This document shows, piece by piece, positions 54,801 through 63,240 of a DNA stretch of 64,000 nt (positions are counted from its first letter, which is position 1; each line of letters begins with the position of its first letter). The notes beneath the pieces were generated by a model, which was not told the origin of the DNA, searched no databases, and saw only the letters and a list, made by a program, of their open reading frames with translations. A program made the translations under genes and the position numbers. This DNA comes from Streptomyces durocortorensis (GTDB lineage Bacteria > Actinomycetota > Actinomycetes > Streptomycetales > Streptomycetaceae), in contig NZ_CP134500.1 in NCBI RefSeq assembly GCF_031760065.1, positions 4,526,001-4,590,000 on the forward strand, given 5' to 3'.

Positions 54801-54912
54801 GATCGTCGACGGCCGCTACCACGTCATCCAGGCCATCGGCCCCGAGAGCGAACGCGACCGGGTCACCGAGATCTACGAGCAGGCCATCGCCTCGTACCGA
54901 GTGAACGCCTGA
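51841..54912 (+). CDS. Transmembrane pseudokinase split by a long low-complexity insertion
   Basis: 1023 residues. The N-lobe and first C-lobe helices are kinase-like (YELVETRAFDTYSGQEVLVRQVLLP ... LWIVSELVAARPLAALLAERPLNPYRAAEIGSDVLTALRVLHAHGWTHRN), but key residues are gone. The ATP-binding Lys is Arg42, HRD is HRN (Asn161), and DFG is TGL (178-180). About 400 residues of Pro/Gln/Glu/Ala sequence follow before the C-lobe resumes at GPSTDLWALGALLFRAVQG (about 595). A membrane segment (about 793-813) and an outer domain (APGYVLRKDAEGFEVGVPEDW ...) follow. GTG at 51841 has GGGAGG 4 bases before it; an in-frame ATG at 51775 would add 22 residues. Confidence 0.88.
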   Translation: MDDYAGRVLADRYRLPLPPSDGYELVETRAFDTYSGQEVLVRQVLLPEIVDAEVLDGGGLPSASGRATGRAVRRSTDPAVRRAIEAAQAAAQVPDHPRLDQVFDVFAEAGSLWIVSELVAARPLAALLAERPLNPYRAAEIGSDVLTALRVLHAHGWTHRNITVRTVLVCDDGRVMLTGLAAGAAEEALCGYAPAPQPDAEPVTGGPTTQGIPVVGAAPSTDPGGAYSLPPGPESGDGREGRGDRELFVPPLPQGYAPQRAGESPEPYEPYGTAGGAEAQSQHQPAPEPREPQPWEPQPQPQPQPLEPQSREPQSREPQPQPLEPQAPQAGQTIVPRAAAPAVPYAPVPSPAEPGAASAAQLRAARAGAIAAYRAGARAAARVTEDQQQAGPASTGPASTGQVSADLTKAPPASRAEADGDSADVGAAGAGVPPGTGPHLTRPWSSSAEEPYPEGDHPYDDEDDEDDEGPRPPGRRVHLTGTWDDGPGSGRPVSAGGSGEDALRADSRRPGPPVPVSKPLARAAALPAARTAPRAWEDAVAGGGEPAVYRGPATPLAAERARQARIAVVGAVTERWAPEQAGPVHENWQLAPPIGPSTDLWALGALLFRAVQGHAPYPEENAAELVQMVCGEPPAFAEECGPLRPVVESLLRQDPTERPDFEELRGWLRSLVRSAPEPEAGTDVVPLPAADATRLPVVRRRGELVRRRRGRFGGGAAHGRHRQGKRQRPPKRRGGVEPDRHLSPLPPERTARRPVESWEEDRPARVPRAPKGPRVLREPPRRDEDASPRRLGRLLLVLILLLMAAAVAYAVVFMPKQEPGTDSGAPGSATGSAASRGPQPSESAGESGGTEGTGGTGDTGSQQPQTSRSAVALAPGYVLRKDAEGFEVGVPEDWQRSPANADRQIRYGSDGFTLLVVPGRDTVKAGGGDPLAYQRDKEPELQPFRDSSWSSSSGVRRVDVGRQAMAEGQFTWQESGGREVYVRNLAMIVDGRYHVIQAIGPESERDRVTEIYEQAIASYRVNA

Positions 54913-54998
54913 CCACCGGTCATCGGCGGCCCGTCGCAACGGCCGTTGTTGTGCGGTGCCGACAACCATCACAGTGCGGTCTCGTGGCCGATCCCCCG

Positions 54999-55028
54999 TT
55001 ACGCCGCCTCGCCTCCGCTCCGTAATCT
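54999..55028 (+). promoter_or_regulatory. Probable promoter of the third kinase
   Basis: TTACGC (54999-55004), 18-bp spacer, TAATCT (55023-55028), 33 bases before the GTG at 55062. Confidence 0.6.
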
Positions 55029-55061
55029 GGCAAGCCGAGGAAAACGGGGCGGGGACATCAC

Positions 55062-56759
55062 GTGGATCGATCACAGGGCACGGCTGCGGGACTGGTGCTG
55101 GCGGGGCGGTACCGGCTGGGCGAGGTCCTCGGCCGCGGCGGCATGGGCAAGGTCTGGCGTGCTCACGATGAGGTGCTGCACCGTACGGTCGCCGTCAAGG
55201 AGTTGACCGCCGGGCTGTACGTCGCCGAGGCCGACCGGCTCGTCCTGCACGCCCGGACGCAGAAGGAGGCCCGGGCCGCCGCCCGCATCACGCACCCGGG
55301 TGTCGTCACCGTCCACGACGTGATCGAGTACGACAACCGCCCCTGGATCGTCATGCAGTACGTCGACGGGCCCTCGCTCGCCGACGCCGCCAAGGAGAGC
55401 GGGGAGATCGCACCGCGCGAGGCGGCACGGGTCGGGCTGCACGTGCTCAGTGCCCTGCGCGCCGCGCACGGGGCCGGGGTGCTGCACCGCGACGTCAAGC
55501 CCGGCAACGTCCTGCTGGCGCGCGACGGGCAGGTGCTTCTGACCGACTTCGGGATCGCCGCGATCGAGGGCGACTCCACGATCACCCGGACCGGTGAACT
55601 GGTCGGCTCCATCGACTATCTGGCCCCCGAACGGGTACGCGGCGGCGATCCGGGACCCGCCTCCGACCTGTGGTCGCTCGGAGTGACGCTGTACGCGGCG
55701 GTCGAGGGGGCCAGCCCGTTCCGCCGTACGTCCCCGATCTCCACCATGCAGGCCGTCGTCACCGAGGAGCCGCCCGCCCCGGTCAACGCCGGTCCGCTCG
55801 GGGCCGTCATCACCGCGCTGCTCCGCAAGGACCCGGCCGACCGGCCCTCGGCCGCCGAGACCGAACAGATGCTGCTGGACGCGATGGAGGGCCGGGAGCC
55901 CCGGGCCGCGCAGGCGCACGTGCCCACACAGCGCCTGCCCAAGGACGCCCGGTACGCCTTCCCGGACCCGAACGTTCTCGACGCCCCCGTGCCTGACTCC
56001 GCCCTCGGTGATCCTCACGGCCCCACCGCCCGGCTCCCCGGAACGGCCCCCTCGCCTTCTCCGGCAGGGCCCGTCTCCACCCCGGTGACCCGGCGAGCCC
56101 GCTCCCGGTGGCGCACGGTCCTCGTCGTGGTCGTCGCCGCCGCGGTCCTCGGCGGCGCGGCCGGGCTCCTCGCGATGAGGTACGGGGAGGAGCCCGGCGG
56201 TTCGGGGGGCACCGGTGGCCGGGCGGCCGCCGGTGCCACGCCCTCCGCGCCGGGGAGCGCCCCGCCCGCCACCGCCCCCGCCCAGGGGATACCGGAGATA
56301 CCCGACGGCTGGCACCGGGTCGAGGACCCGGCGGGCTTCAGCCTGGTCGTACCGAAGGACTGGGTGCGCCGGGTGCAGGACGGGCAGATCGACTACACAC
56401 CGGACGGCGGGGCGCACCGGATCCGGATCAGCGTCGACCCGGACCCGGACTTCGACCATCCGTATCTGCATATGCGGAACATGGAGGAGCAGCTGTCCGA
56501 ACGGCTGCCCGGCTACCGGCGGACAGCGCTGGAGAAGAACACCTTCCGTGACCGGCCTGGCGCGCTCTGGGAGTTCACCTGGAACGAGACCAAGGATCAC
56601 GCGGGTCCCCGGCACGGGATCGACCAGATGTACTACGGCGCGGCGGGCGGCCCCGAGTACGCGCTGTACCTGACGGCTCCGCAGGAGGGCTGGAAGACCA
56701 GCCGAGAGCTGTTCGACGTCATGCTGCGCAGCTGGCGCGCGCCGAAGACCCAGGACTGA
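55062..56759 (+). CDS. Transmembrane Ser/Thr protein kinase
   Basis: 565 residues. Active-looking kinase domain: GRGGMG (24-29), Lys46 in VAVKEL, HRDVKPGN (142), DFG (162), then YLAPERVRGGDPGPASDLWSLGVTLYAAVEG. A linker of about 80 residues, one membrane segment (TVLVVVVAAAVLGGAAGLLAM, about 352-372) and an outer domain beginning PDGWHRVEDPAGFSLVVPKDWVRR, similar to those of the two preceding genes. GTG start at 55062 with GGGGCGGGGA upstream. Confidence 0.94.
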   Translation: MDRSQGTAAGLVLAGRYRLGEVLGRGGMGKVWRAHDEVLHRTVAVKELTAGLYVAEADRLVLHARTQKEARAAARITHPGVVTVHDVIEYDNRPWIVMQYVDGPSLADAAKESGEIAPREAARVGLHVLSALRAAHGAGVLHRDVKPGNVLLARDGQVLLTDFGIAAIEGDSTITRTGELVGSIDYLAPERVRGGDPGPASDLWSLGVTLYAAVEGASPFRRTSPISTMQAVVTEEPPAPVNAGPLGAVITALLRKDPADRPSAAETEQMLLDAMEGREPRAAQAHVPTQRLPKDARYAFPDPNVLDAPVPDSALGDPHGPTARLPGTAPSPSPAGPVSTPVTRRARSRWRTVLVVVVAAAVLGGAAGLLAMRYGEEPGGSGGTGGRAAAGATPSAPGSAPPATAPAQGIPEIPDGWHRVEDPAGFSLVVPKDWVRRVQDGQIDYTPDGGAHRIRISVDPDPDFDHPYLHMRNMEEQLSERLPGYRRTALEKNTFRDRPGALWEFTWNETKDHAGPRHGIDQMYYGAAGGPEYALYLTAPQEGWKTSRELFDVMLRSWRAPKTQD

Positions 56760-56940
56760 GCTTCGCAGGCCGAGGGCCGAGCGCGGCGGGCCCACCACCG
56801 GTGTGCGGTCCGCCGCATAGCCACTGATCAGCGGTTATGTCGCCAGCGATCACTGGCTCGTTCGTGAGGGCGGTCCGGGGATGCGGGCGGGTCCTGTGAA
56901 AAACTGTTACCGACGGGTACCCAAAGGGTGCGGCTGGACA

Positions 56941-56946
56941 TACTCT
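56941..56946 (+). promoter_or_regulatory. gabD2: Leaderless-type -10 element of gabD2
   Basis: TACTCT lies 7 bases before the ATG at 56954, with no Shine-Dalgarno between. Confidence 0.55.
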
Positions 56947-56953
56947 CGGCCTC

Positions 56954-58570
56954 ATGACGGACTCGCAGGCCCCTGACGCCCCTCTCGGTACGAACCCCGT
57001 GGCGGTCGCCCCCGCCGGCGTGCGCACCGCCGCCGATGTGGTCACCCCCGAGGTGATCGCCCAGCTGATCCGCGGTGTCGTCGGATCGGGGCGTACGGCC
57101 AACCACTCGCCCTTCACCGGGGAGAAGCTGGCCGACCTGCCCGAGTCCACCCCCGAGGACGTCGCAGGCGCCTTCGACCGGGCGCGCGCCGCCCAGCCCG
57201 CCTGGGCCGCCGTCCCCGTACGGCAGCGGGCCGCCGTCCTCCTGCGCTTCCACGACCTCGTCCTCAGCCGCCAGTCCGAGGTCCTCGACCTCATCCAGCT
57301 GGAGACCGGCAAGGCCCGGCTGCACGCCCACGAGGAGGTGCAGGCGGTCACCGTCGCCGCCCGCCACTACGGGCGCAGGGCGGCCGCGTACCTCAAGCCC
57401 CGCCGCCACACGGGTGTCGTCCCGACCCTCACCAAGGTCACCGAGCTGCGCCAGCCGCGCGGGGTCGTCGGCCAGATCGCCCCCTGGAACTACCCCTTCG
57501 AGCTGTCCGTGGGCGACGCGCTGCCCGCGTTCGTCTCCGGCAACGCCGTCGTGATGAAGCCCGACACGGAGACCGCGCTCACCGCGCTGTGGGCCCGCGA
57601 CCTGCTCATCGAGGCCGGACTGCCCGCCGAGGTCTTCCAGGTCGTCCTGGGCGAGGGACCCGTCGTCGGCCCCGAGGTCGTCAGCCGCGCCGACTACGTC
57701 TCCTTCACCGGCTCCACCCGCACCGGCCGCGAGGTCGCCGTCGGCGCGGCCTCCCGGCTGGTCGGCGTCTCGCTGGAGCTCGGTGGCAAGAACGCCATGC
57801 TCGTCCTCAAGGACGCCGACGTGGAGAAGGCCGCCGCCGGCGCCGTCCGCGCCTGCTTCTCCTCCGCCGGGCAGCTGTGCATCTCCATCGAGCGGCTGTA
57901 CGTCCACGAGTCGATCGCCGACGACTTCGTCCAGCGCTTCGCCACCCGCACGAAGGCCATGCGGCTCGGCAACGCCCTCGCGTACGGCGCCGACATGGGC
58001 TCCCTCGTCGGGCAGCGCCAGCTGGAGACGGTCACCCGGCATGTCGCCGAGGCCGTCGAGAAGGGCGCGAAGCTGGTCGCGGGCGGTGTCGCCCGCCCCG
58101 ACATCGGCCCGCTGTTCTACGAGCCGACCATCCTCGACGGGGTGGAGGAGCCGATGGCCGTCTGCACCGAGGAGACCTTCGGACCGGTCGTCTCGATCTA
58201 CCGCTTCAGCGACGAGGACGAGGTGATCGCGCTGGCCAACGCCACCCCGTACGGCCTCAACTCCAGCGTCTGGACCACCGACTCCCGGCGCGGCCACCAG
58301 GTCGCCGCCCGGCTGCGGACCGGCACCGTCAACATCAACGAGGGGTACGCCCCCGCCTACGGCAGCGTCCAGTCCCCGATGGGCGGCATGAAGGAGTCCG
58401 GTCTCGGCCGACGGCACGGCTCCGAGGGCATCCTCAAGTACACGGAGGCCCAGACCGTCGCCCAGCAGCGGCTGATCCCGCTCGCGCCGTCCTTCGGCAT
58501 GGACGACGAGAAGTACGCCGCGTTCATGACCCGCAGCCTGAAGGCGATGAAGGCGTTCCGGCTGCGCTGA
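56954..58570 (+). CDS. gabD2: Succinic semialdehyde dehydrogenase (GabD2-like)
   Basis: 538 residues. NAD(P)-dependent aldehyde dehydrogenase. Seen: PWNYPFELSVGDALPAFVSGNAVVMKPD, FTGSTRTGREVAVGAA, the catalytic Glu region VSLELGGKNAMLVLKDAD, the catalytic Cys in FSSAGQLCISIERLYV, EETFGPVVSIYRF and SPMGGMKESGLGRRHGSEGILKYTE. The SAGQLC context is that of actinobacterial succinate-semialdehyde dehydrogenases, but the substrate is inferred. It is followed by the GMC gene after 62 bp. Confidence 0.92.
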   Translation: MTDSQAPDAPLGTNPVAVAPAGVRTAADVVTPEVIAQLIRGVVGSGRTANHSPFTGEKLADLPESTPEDVAGAFDRARAAQPAWAAVPVRQRAAVLLRFHDLVLSRQSEVLDLIQLETGKARLHAHEEVQAVTVAARHYGRRAAAYLKPRRHTGVVPTLTKVTELRQPRGVVGQIAPWNYPFELSVGDALPAFVSGNAVVMKPDTETALTALWARDLLIEAGLPAEVFQVVLGEGPVVGPEVVSRADYVSFTGSTRTGREVAVGAASRLVGVSLELGGKNAMLVLKDADVEKAAAGAVRACFSSAGQLCISIERLYVHESIADDFVQRFATRTKAMRLGNALAYGADMGSLVGQRQLETVTRHVAEAVEKGAKLVAGGVARPDIGPLFYEPTILDGVEEPMAVCTEETFGPVVSIYRFSDEDEVIALANATPYGLNSSVWTTDSRRGHQVAARLRTGTVNINEGYAPAYGSVQSPMGGMKESGLGRRHGSEGILKYTEAQTVAQQRLIPLAPSFGMDDEKYAAFMTRSLKAMKAFRLR

Positions 58571-58632
58571 GCCTCCCGGAGGCCACAGCACCCTCCGCCC
58601 CTTTTCGTTCCGATTCCGTACTGAGGAGCGCC

Positions 58633-60492
58633 ATGCCCCAGGACAGCCCTGCCCGCGAACAGTCCGTGAGCCATGTCCCGGCCGAGGACGATGCCGCCTA
58701 CGACTACGACGTCCTCGTCGTCGGCTCGGGCTTCGGGGGCGCGGTGTCGGCGCTCCGGCTGTCGGAGAAGGGGTACCGCGTCGGCGTCCTGGAGGCGGGC
58801 CGCCGCTTCACCCCCGGCACACTCCCCAAGACCTCCTGGGACCTGAAGAACTACCTCTGGGCCCCCGCGCTGGGCCTCTTCGGCATCCAGCGCGTCCACC
58901 TCCTCGGCAATGTGATGGTGCTCGCCGGGGCGGGCGTCGGCGGCGGTTCGCTCAACTACGCCAACACGCTGTACGTGCCGCCCGCCCCGTTCTTCGAGGA
59001 CCGCCAGTGGGCCTCCATCACCGACTGGCAGGACGAGCTCAAGCCGTACTACGACCAGGCCCGCCGGATGCTCGGGGTCCGCCTCAACCCGACCATGACC
59101 CCCTCCGACATCCACCTCAAGGCCGCCGCCGAGGCGATGGGTGTCGGCGACACCTTCCATCCGGCCCCGGTCGGCGTCTTCTTCGGAGACGGCGAGGACG
59201 CCGACGGCACCGCGAAGGCCAAGCCCGGCGGTACGGTCCCCGACCCGTACTTCGGCGGTGCCGGACCCGCCCGCAAGGCCTGCACCGAGTGCGGCGAGTG
59301 CATGACGGGCTGCCGTCACGGGGCGAAGAACACCCTCAACGAGAACTACCTCCACCTCGCCGAGAAGGCCGGAGCGGTCATCCACCCGATGACGTCCGTC
59401 GTCGCGGTCACCGACGATCCGGAGGGCGGCTACCGCGTCCTCACCGTCCCCACCGACCGCCGCCGCAAGGCGAAGCCCACGAGACTGCGTGCCCGCCACG
59501 TCGTCGTCGCGGCGGGCACGTACGGCACCCAGACCCTGCTGCACACCATGAAGGACCGCGGTCTGCTGCCCCGGCTCTCCGGGAAGCTCGGGGAGCTGAC
59601 CCGCACCAACTCCGAGGCACTGGTGGGCTCCCAGACCAGCGACCGCCGCTACCGCAAGAAGCACGGCATCGCGAAGGCCGACTTCTCGCAGGGCGTCGCG
59701 ATCACGTCCTCGATCCACCCGGACGACAACACCCACATCGAGCCCGTCCGTTACGGCAAGGGCTCCAACGCCATGGGTTCGATGTCGATCCTCCAGGTGC
59801 CCTACGGAGCCCACCGGGTACGCGGCTGGCTCGCCAACATGATCAAGCACCCCACCCTCGCCGCCCGTTCGCTCTCCAACCGCCGCTGGTCCGAGCGCAC
59901 CATCATCGGTCTCGTCATGCAGTCCCTGGACAACTCCCTGACGACGTACCGCAAACCGGGCGGCATCGGCAAGGGCCTGCTCACCGCCCGTCAGGGCCAT
60001 GGCGCGCCCAACCCGACCCAGATCGAGGAGGCGACCCGCAGCGCGTCCCTGCTCGCCGAGGAGATCAACGGCTTCGCCGGTTCCAACATCGGGGAGCTGA
60101 TGGGCACCCCGCTCACCGCCCACTTCCTCGGCGGCTGCCCGATCGGCGCGAGCGCGGAGGAGGGCGTCATCGACCCGTACCACCGCCTCTACGGCCACCC
60201 CGGCATCAGCGTCGTCGACGGCTCCGCGGTCTCCGCCAACCTCGGCGTCAACCCTTCGCTGACCATCACCGCCCAGGCCGAGCGCGCGATGTCCTTCTGG
60301 CCCAACAAGGGCGAGGCCGACCCGCGCCCGGAGCAGGGCGGGGCCTACGAGCGGCTCAGCCCCGTCGAACCGCTCGCGCCCGCCGTGCCGAAGGAGGCGT
60401 TCGGCGCGCTGAAGCTGCCGTTCCTGGGTATGCCGGTGGTGCCGCCGAGGCGGACGGCGGAGGCCGCAGCGGACGTACCCGAGCGGACGTGA
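58633..60492 (+). CDS. GMC oxidoreductase, cholesterol-oxidase-like (ChoD family)
   Basis: 619 residues. FAD-binding N-terminus YDYDVLVVGSGFGGAVSALRLSEKGYRVGVLEAG, GAGVGGGSLNYANTL, the Cys motif CTECGECMTGCRHGAKNTL (about 216-234), VVVAAGTYGTQTLL, and the C-terminal FLGGCPIGASAEEGVIDPYHRLYGHPGISVVDGSAVSANLGVNPSLTITAQAERAM. Same type as M. tuberculosis ChoD, whose gene also neighbours guaB3; whether it oxidises sterols is uncertain. No Tat or Sec signal is visible. GAGGAGCGCC precedes the ATG. Confidence 0.93.
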   Translation: MPQDSPAREQSVSHVPAEDDAAYDYDVLVVGSGFGGAVSALRLSEKGYRVGVLEAGRRFTPGTLPKTSWDLKNYLWAPALGLFGIQRVHLLGNVMVLAGAGVGGGSLNYANTLYVPPAPFFEDRQWASITDWQDELKPYYDQARRMLGVRLNPTMTPSDIHLKAAAEAMGVGDTFHPAPVGVFFGDGEDADGTAKAKPGGTVPDPYFGGAGPARKACTECGECMTGCRHGAKNTLNENYLHLAEKAGAVIHPMTSVVAVTDDPEGGYRVLTVPTDRRRKAKPTRLRARHVVVAAGTYGTQTLLHTMKDRGLLPRLSGKLGELTRTNSEALVGSQTSDRRYRKKHGIAKADFSQGVAITSSIHPDDNTHIEPVRYGKGSNAMGSMSILQVPYGAHRVRGWLANMIKHPTLAARSLSNRRWSERTIIGLVMQSLDNSLTTYRKPGGIGKGLLTARQGHGAPNPTQIEEATRSASLLAEEINGFAGSNIGELMGTPLTAHFLGGCPIGASAEEGVIDPYHRLYGHPGISVVDGSAVSANLGVNPSLTITAQAERAMSFWPNKGEADPRPEQGGAYERLSPVEPLAPAVPKEAFGALKLPFLGMPVVPPRRTAEAAADVPERT

Positions 60493-60646
60493 AGGAGGCG
60501 GGCGACGCTCCTGTGCCCAATCCGTGATCTTCGTCAGGGCAACTGTTCGGAGGGCTGCGCGGTCGAACCCCGTACCGCGTCAACTGTCACAGCAGTCACA
60601 CAGCTTCCGCTGAGCAACAGCTCCCTGCCGAGTACCAGAGGTCCCG

Positions 60647-62410
60647 ATGACACGCTTGTCCCCGAGAACCGCGCTGCGCCGCGCGGCGGGTTCGTTCGCC
60701 GCCGCCGGTCTGCTCGCCGCGGCCTCGCTCGCCGGGGCCGCCCCGGCCCAGGCCGCCGACACTCCGGTGTTCACCCTGGGCGGCCCCGCCGAGACGGCCC
60801 TGCACCCGTACCCCGAGAGCGGCGAGCCGCAGCAGTCCACGCTCGGCATCACCGTCCACAACCCGAGCGAGGACGAGGAGAACGGCGGCTACGAGGGAGA
60901 GTTCACCGTCACCCTCGACCTCAGCGGCATCGCGGGCGTCGCCGACGCGGCGGTCGAGGACGGCTCGGACTGCAAGGTGACCGGCACGAAGGCGGTCTGC
61001 GAGGAGTACGGCATCTGGCCCGGCCTCCGGGGTGTCGACGACATCCTGCTCACCGCCGCCAAGGGCAGCAAGAACGGCGCCACCGGCACGATCGAGGTGA
61101 CCGGACAGGCGAAGGGCGCGACCTTCACCCCGTTCACCACCCGGGTCACGGTCGGCGGCCCCGACCTGGTGATGGAGGAGCTGCCGTTCCGGACGGAACT
61201 GAACCCGGGCGACAAGCAGCAGGCCCCGATCACCTTCACCAACCGGGGCACCCGGGCCGCCGACGGCGTCCTGCTGGGCCTGCTGTACTCCCGCGGCCTC
61301 GACATCCCGCAGCGCTACTCCAACTGCGAGTACACCGAGGACGACCCGGGCCTGCCCGGCGTCGGCTGGACCACCGCGCTCTGCTCCGTCGAGGGTTCCT
61401 TCGAGGTGGGCGAGACCTACACCCTGGCGACCCCGCTGACCGTCGAGGCCACCTCCCGCGCCTTCTACGACACCTTCATCTACCGCATCCACGAGGACAG
61501 CGCCGCCCAGCGCACCGCCCAGCGCGCGGGCGCCTCCTTCGAGCGGGGCACCGGCGGCGCACTCAAGGCGGTCCCGGTGAAGGGCACGGCGAAGTCCCCG
61601 GCGAAGGGCGCGACCGCCCGGGGCGCGGACCTCGACCCGTGGAACAACCAGCACGAGGCCGACTTCCGTACGAAGAACACGGCCGACTTCGTGGCGTACG
61701 GCGCAGAGGTGGCCGGAGCCGAGGGCTCCACGGTGAAGGCCGACATCGGCTTCCGCAACGAGGGCCCGGCCTGGATCGGCTACATCCGTTCCGGCGAGCC
61801 CGTCGCCACCGTCGACTTCACCGTCCCCCAGGGCACGACCGTCACCTCGAAGCCGGACCGCTGCCTCGCGGTGACCGCCGGCGGCGGCTACCGCGAGGAC
61901 CAGAAGAGCCCCGCGCCGCGCTACGTCTGCGACACCTCCATGGCCGTGCTGGACGGCGGCGGCCTCGACCTGCCGTTCGAGCTGCGGATCGACGAGGGCC
62001 TGGTCGGCGCGTCCGGCAAGGTCACCGTCCGCAGCCCCTGGCTCATGGACCCGAAGCTGCCGTTCGACCCGAAGCCCGGCAACAACACCGCGTGGACGAT
62101 CGTGAACGGTGAGGGCAGCGGCGGCGACTCCGGCTCCACGACGGACGGGGCCGACGGCGGCTCCGGCGAACCGTCCACCCCGCCGACCACGGCCCCGTCG
62201 GCGACCCCGTCCGGCACCTCCGGCACCTCGGCGTCCACCACGTCCGGCGGCAGCTCGGCGGGCACGGCCGGGGGCTCCGGCGGCGGGGGCAGCCTCGCCT
62301 CGACGGGGTCGATCGCCCTGATCGCCTCGGGCACGGCGGCCGCGGCGCTGGCGGCGGGCCTGGTGCTCTTCGTGGCGTCCCGGCGACGGGCAGCGCGACA
62401 GGCGGCCTGA
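60647..62410 (+). CDS. Cell-wall-anchored surface protein with LAxTG sorting signal
   Basis: 587 residues. Signal peptide with cleavage near AQA-AD (about 35). A large beta-rich region has repeated extracellular-type segments (STLGITVHNPSEDEENGGYEGEFTVTLDLSGI; QQAPITFTNRGTRAADGVLLGLLY; VKADIGFRNEGPAWIGYIRSG) and several paired Cys. A Ser/Thr/Gly/Pro-rich wall-spanning stretch leads to LASTG (about 550), a hydrophobic helix and RRRAAR. LAxTG is the motif used by class E sortases in Streptomyces; no sortase gene is in the window. Ligand or partner unknown. Confidence 0.92.
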   Translation: MTRLSPRTALRRAAGSFAAAGLLAAASLAGAAPAQAADTPVFTLGGPAETALHPYPESGEPQQSTLGITVHNPSEDEENGGYEGEFTVTLDLSGIAGVADAAVEDGSDCKVTGTKAVCEEYGIWPGLRGVDDILLTAAKGSKNGATGTIEVTGQAKGATFTPFTTRVTVGGPDLVMEELPFRTELNPGDKQQAPITFTNRGTRAADGVLLGLLYSRGLDIPQRYSNCEYTEDDPGLPGVGWTTALCSVEGSFEVGETYTLATPLTVEATSRAFYDTFIYRIHEDSAAQRTAQRAGASFERGTGGALKAVPVKGTAKSPAKGATARGADLDPWNNQHEADFRTKNTADFVAYGAEVAGAEGSTVKADIGFRNEGPAWIGYIRSGEPVATVDFTVPQGTTVTSKPDRCLAVTAGGGYREDQKSPAPRYVCDTSMAVLDGGGLDLPFELRIDEGLVGASGKVTVRSPWLMDPKLPFDPKPGNNTAWTIVNGEGSGGDSGSTTDGADGGSGEPSTPPTTAPSATPSGTSGTSASTTSGGSSAGTAGGSGGGGSLASTGSIALIASGTAAAALAAGLVLFVASRRRAARQAA

Positions 62411-62829
62411 CCAGGGGCTGTCGCAGAGGTGGGCGGAGGAGGGAACAGGCCTCCGCCCGATACGTTCCGATGCGGCCGACCCGGGCGTCCCCGGGGTCGG
62501 CCGCACATGGGGTGACCGGGCTGCTGTCCCCTGCGGACCGGTCACATGAGCCGGGATGCGGTCCCACGGCGCACCTCGCGGTACGCCACACGTCCCGGCG
62601 GAGCCACGCGTGGTTTTCCTACCGATGCCGCCCCTGGTTGGCACGGACACCGGGACCAACGAAGACACCGCCGCCCCGGTCACGCGCCGTACGGGTGAGA
62701 CGGGGTCCGAACGCAGATACGGGCCATGTCCGGCGGGCGGAGAACCGTTCCCTCCCCGAGGGCCTGTCGTCAGACTCCCGCCTGCCGGGCGGCGTCTGGC
62801 CCCGGGGGTGTCCGGCGGCCCGTACGGGC
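62411..62829. other. Intergenic region between surface protein and chorismate mutase genes
   Basis: 419 bases between convergent genes. It contains a terminator hairpin (62471-62505) for the surface protein. The remaining 320 bases show no convincing ORF, repeat or promoter. Confidence 0.6.
62471..62505 (+). terminator. Hairpin after the LAxTG protein gene
   Basis: Perfect 12-bp arms TGCGGCCGACCC (62471-62482) and GGGTCGGCCGCA (62494-62505), 61 bases after the stop. Confidence 0.75.
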
Positions 62830-63132
62830 TCACACCCGGCCGCGGCACAGCTCCAGGAGCGTCATCGCGAGCGCGGTGCCCGGCTTGCCCAGCGCGTCCC
62901 TGTAGTGGCCGAGCACGGCGGTCTCGCGGGAGAGGTTGACCCGGCGGCCGCCCGAGGTGATCCGGGCCTCCTGGATCACCGCCGAGACGGCCATCCGTTC
63001 CTGGACGAGCCCGATGATCCGGTCGTCGAGGGTGTCGATGCGTTCCCGGGCGCCGCCGATCAGGGTGGCGGCCTCGTCGGTGCGGGCCCCGGTGCGCTCG
63101 GCGGCGGTGGCGGCGGTGCTGGTGCTGCTCAT
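62830..63132 (-). CDS. Chorismate mutase, AroQ type
   Basis: 100 residues. One AroQ helical domain: ATLIGGARERIDTLDDRIIGLVQERMAVSAVIQEARITSGGRRVNLSRETAVLGHYRDALGKPGTALAMTLLELCRG, with the conserved Arg, Lys-equivalent and Glu positions of the monofunctional enzymes. Converts chorismate to prephenate, the branch to Phe and Tyr. ATG at 63132 with GGGAG 8 bases upstream. Upstream on the same strand lie a Phe/Tyr leader peptide and a terminator-like hairpin, suggesting amino-acid-controlled attenuation. Confidence 0.93.
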   Translation of the reverse strand: MSSTSTAATAAERTGARTDEAATLIGGARERIDTLDDRIIGLVQERMAVSAVIQEARITSGGRRVNLSRETAVLGHYRDALGKPGTALAMTLLELCRGRV

Positions 63133-63190
63133 GGTGGTGACTCCCGGTGGGTGGCGACCCCCCGGGGCGCGAGGACCCGGACACGCAGAA

Positions 63191-63216
63191 CGCCCCGGGC
63201 CTGTCGGCCCGGGGCG
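63191..63216 (-). terminator. Attenuator-type hairpin upstream of chorismate mutase
   Basis: Perfect 11-bp G+C arms, read on the minus strand as CGCCCCGGGCC-GACA-GGCCCGGGGCG, followed by TTCTGCGTG. It lies 24 bases after the leader-peptide stop and 58 bases before the chorismate mutase ATG. A leader segment CGGCCCG (63267-63273) is complementary to CGGGCCG in its 5' arm and loop edge (63205-63211) and could act as antiterminator. Confidence 0.75.
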
Positions 63217-63240
63217 CCTGGAACGTTGCTTGTCAGTAGC

